Assembly: GCA_016218905.1 (NCBI GenBank)
Contig: JACRCS010000942.1
Span: forward strand, 1-16,285
DNA: 16,285 nt
Reading direction: 5' to 3'
DNA from: Deltaproteobacteria bacterium
GTDB lineage: Bacteria; Desulfobacterota_C; Deferrisomatia; Deferrisomatales; JACRMM01
Position 1 is the stretch's first letter. Every line of letters starts with the position of its first letter. Under the pieces are notes generated by a model that worked only from the letters and a program-made list of their open reading frames with translations, ran no database searches and had not been told where the DNA came from. Below are positions 14,306-16,285 of the stretch, piece after piece. The position numbers and the translations under genes are program-made.

Positions 14306-15333
14306 GACACGCAACGCCTTTCGTCGAACTCCGCCGCAACGACCTCGAGATCCTCGGTCCCGGGCGCGAAGGGGTAGTTGTAGAGAACGCCGCTCGGCCG
14401 CTCGTTTCCGTAGGGGCGGTTGCAGGCCGTCCGGCCGTCCGGTCCGGTGCAGCCGGAGGTCATGAAGACGCTCCCCTCTCGCAGGTAAGGCCTCGGATCC
14501 ACTCCGAAAGCCCGAAGCTCCCCCTCGTTTCCGAAGCTCATCTCCTCCATCCGCGCGGCGCCTCCGACGATCAGGTGCCTCGCGAGCTGGAGGCGCCGGT
14601 ACTGGGCCGCCGGGGGCTGGGGCCGGTCTTCGAGCAGGCTCCCGCTTTCGGGGAAGAAGGAGAAGAGGTGCGGGGTCGCGCCGAGCTTCCAGGCGCGGGA
14701 GATGGTCCCCACCATCTCTTGCTCGGTCTCTCCGATGCCAACGATCAGGTGCACGCTCACCTTGACCCGGCCGAAGACTTGCACTGCGTCCTCGACCGTG
14801 CGCCAGTACTGCTCCCAGCGGTGGGGTCCGCCCACTCCGGCGCCGCGATGACGATCGAAGAGCTCCTCGGTCGCCAGGTCCACGGCCACGCCGACGCAGT
14901 CCGCGCCGGCCTCCCGGAGCTCCCTCAGCCGTTCCGCGCTGCGCACCAGCGTGGGCGCGATGAGCGCGCTCACCGGCCGCCCGGTTTCGTCCCTGACGCG
15001 GCCGACCACCTCGAGGCAGTCCCGAAAGGCCCGGGCGTGGGTCACCATCGAGACGCAGACGCGCCGCACTCCGGCAGCCGTTCGGGCCCGGGCGAGGACG
15101 TCGTCGAGCGGATAGGTCGGCCAGCCGACGCGGATGAACGTCCGGCCGCCCTCCGGCAGCCGGCTCGCCGCGAGCCCGCAGTAGCTGCAGCGGCCCGAGC
15201 ACCCGCTCCGGTAGGTGAGGAGCAGGTTGAGGCAGCCGAGGCGGGCCCCGCGGTGAAAGGCACCCCGCTTGAGGCCGAGGGTCATCGCCGCGGCGAGGCT
15301 CGTCTGGACGACGGCGGGGCTCTCAGGCTGCAT
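14290..15333 (-). CDS. Radical SAM protein, second LipS1/LipS2-type lipoyl synthase component
   Basis: 347 residues. The cluster motif Cys45-X3-Cys49-X2-Cys52 (RSGCSGRCSYCGLA) is followed by a radical SAM barrel with HLIVGIGETEQEM, typical of biotin-synthase-like members. A C-terminal cysteine set, MTSGCTGPDGRTACNRPYGN and CVSC near the end, may hold an auxiliary Fe-S cluster. The gene starts inside the end of the flavoprotein gene (11-base overlap) with AGGAG ten bases upstream. Together with its neighbours it matches, from memory, the LipT-LipS-LipS gene grouping proposed for lipoate assembly on sHdr-associated carrier proteins. An unrelated two-component radical SAM pathway remains possible. 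Confidence 0.78.
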   Translation of the reverse strand: MQPESPAVVQTSLAAAMTLGLKRGAFHRGARLGCLNLLLTYRSGCSGRCSYCGLAASRLPEGGRTFIRVGWPTYPLDDVLARARTAAGVRRVCVSMVTHARAFRDCLEVVGRVRDETGRPVSALIAPTLVRSAERLRELREAGADCVGVAVDLATEELFDRHRGAGVGGPHRWEQYWRTVEDAVQVFGRVKVSVHLIVGIGETEQEMVGTISRAWKLGATPHLFSFFPESGSLLEDRPQPPAAQYRRLQLARHLIVGGAARMEEMSFGNEGELRAFGVDPRPYLREGSVFMTSGCTGPDGRTACNRPYGNERPSGVLYNYPFAPGTEDLEVVAAEFDERRCVSCRTG

Positions 15334-16285
15334 CGCGGTAATACTCCTGGAAGGCGACCCACGTCCTGCGGATCAGCTCGTCTCCGATCTCACCCCTGCG
15401 CCAGCAGGCCTCGTAGGCGGCCCGGCGCTCGGCGGCCCGCTCGAGGGTCCTGCCGAGCCAGGAACGGCAGCGTTCGCCGTACTCGCCCAGAACCCGGGCG
15501 TCGCCGAGCGCCACCGCGTCGGCCGCCAGCCGGCCCGCCGTCCGCCCGCCGACGAGGGCGTGGTAGATGCCCGCGCCGGTGATCGGATGGGTGTGGCCGG
15601 CCGCGTCGCCCACGAGGAGGACCCGCCCTGCCTGGATACACGGCCTCGGCCCGCCGAGCGGAACGGCGCCGCCGGTCCTGCGCTCGACCGACACCGGCAG
15701 CACGATCGCGGCCTCCTCGAGCCTCCGCAGCAGGGCCGCGAGGGCGATTCGGGCGCCACCCCCCAGGCGCCGGTCGACGGCCACGCCGACGTTGGCGCGC
15801 TCGCCCTTGGGGAAGAGCCACCCGTACCCGCCCGGGCACTCGGGACCGAAGAAGACCTCGGCCGCCGAGAGCCGGCCCCTGAGCCGGACCGTTACCTGGG
15901 CGCCGGCCGCGGTCCGCTGGGGAGGGTTGCCGAGCGACCGGGCGACGACGGAGCTCGGGCCGTCGGCGCCGATCGTGACCTGCGCCCGGCCGAGCACGGT
16001 CGCGCCTTCCCTGCGCACGACGAAGCCGCCCCGCTCCTCGCGGAGCACCGGGGCACGGAGCCAGAGCTCGGCGCCCGCCGCGAGCGCCTCTCCAACGAGC
16101 CCCTGGTCGAAGAGCCTGCGGTCCACCGTGTAGCCCGGAGCCCGCGTGACCTGCTTACGGCCGGAGGGGAGGTGCGTCACCAGCGCCTCGAGTTGCTGGG
16201 CGACGGCCGCCGGGGAGAGGGCGGCAAACTCCCGCACCCCGCTCGGGACATACTCGGCGCAGCGGACCGGGGTGCCGACCTCGGC
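15323..16285 (-). CDS. Geranylgeranyl-reductase-like FAD oxidoreductase, LipT-type (partial, N-terminus outside window)
   Basis: The frame is open to the window edge; in-frame codons continue beyond the GTG at 16237 (reading AEVGTPVRCAEYVPSG), so the gene starts outside and the dinucleotide-binding GxGxxG is not visible. Seen are YTVDRRLFDQ, TIGADGPSSVVAR, and VLLVGDAAGHTHPITGAGI, the conserved GD-x-AG-x4-P-x-x-G-x-G motif that binds FAD in the geranylgeranyl reductase / PHBH-like superfamily. Members reduce isoprenoid chains or act as general flavin oxidoreductases. Next to two overlapping radical SAM genes and a lipoyl carrier, it best fits LipT, proposed to supply electrons for lipoate synthesis. 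Menaquinone or archaeal-type lipid modification are less likely alternatives. Confidence 0.75.
   Translation of the reverse strand, partial: AEVGTPVRCAEYVPSGVREFAALSPAAVAQQLEALVTHLPSGRKQVTRAPGYTVDRRLFDQGLVGEALAAGAELWLRAPVLREERGGFVVRREGATVLGRAQVTIGADGPSSVVARSLGNPPQRTAAGAQVTVRLRGRLSAAEVFFGPECPGGYGWLFPKGERANVGVAVDRRLGGGARIALAALLRRLEEAAIVLPVSVERRTGGAVPLGGPRPCIQAGRVLLVGDAAGHTHPITGAGIYHALVGGRTAGRLAADAVALGDARVLGEYGERCRSWLGRTLERAAERRAAYEACWRRGEIGDELIRRTWVAFQEYYRDAA

Noticed and set aside
14306..15202. A 613-residue frame that extends the second radical SAM gene upstream in the same phase
   Set aside because: The extra part overlaps the other radical SAM gene in another frame and reads as Arg/Pro/Gly-rich shadow sequence with no domain. 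The real start is the ATG at 14305.

Overview
This is a GC-rich window in which every supported gene lies on the minus strand, so transcription runs from high to low coordinates. Lipoproteins, an outer-membrane beta-barrel and many c-type cytochromes (CXXCH motifs) point to a Gram-negative respiratory bacterium. The gene content resembles metal-reducing or syntrophic Desulfobacterota and Acidobacteriota, but no marker fixes the phylum.

Region A (16285 to 10196) is a compact, partly overlapping gene series. It encodes a geranylgeranyl-reductase-like flavoprotein (its N-terminus lies outside the window), two radical SAM proteins, a GcvH-like lipoyl carrier protein, a GlcD-like FAD oxidase and a GlcF/HdrD-like double-CCG iron-sulfur protein. 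The flavoprotein plus two radical SAM proteins matches, from memory of the families, the LipT/LipS1/LipS2 route that builds lipoate on a carrier protein. The carrier would be the GcvH-like protein next door. The GlcD/GlcF pair could be its redox partner or an independent 2-hydroxyacid dehydrogenase. A hairpin and a block of heptamer repeats split this region at 13265-13359.

Region B (10195 to 6768) is a separate transcription unit. A structured leader of about 300 bases, with a terminator-like hairpin and a competing pairing, precedes a protein of about 1027 residues with 15 predicted haems and several beta-sandwich domains. It is probably a cell-surface multihaem cytochrome. A strong intrinsic terminator closes the unit.

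Region C (6767 to 1) is an apparent operon. In order it encodes a SixA-like protein lacking its catalytic histidine, a 55-residue membrane protein, an NHL beta-propeller lipoprotein, a tetrahaem cytochrome, a trihaem lipoprotein cytochrome, a pentahaem cytochrome, a 651-residue outer-membrane beta-barrel and the first codons of another lipoprotein. The set looks like a porin-cytochrome conduit for moving electrons between periplasm and cell surface. The Region B cytochrome is a natural outer partner.

Taken together, the window suggests an oxidation and cofactor module upstream of an extracellular electron-transfer module. The functional link between the two is inference.
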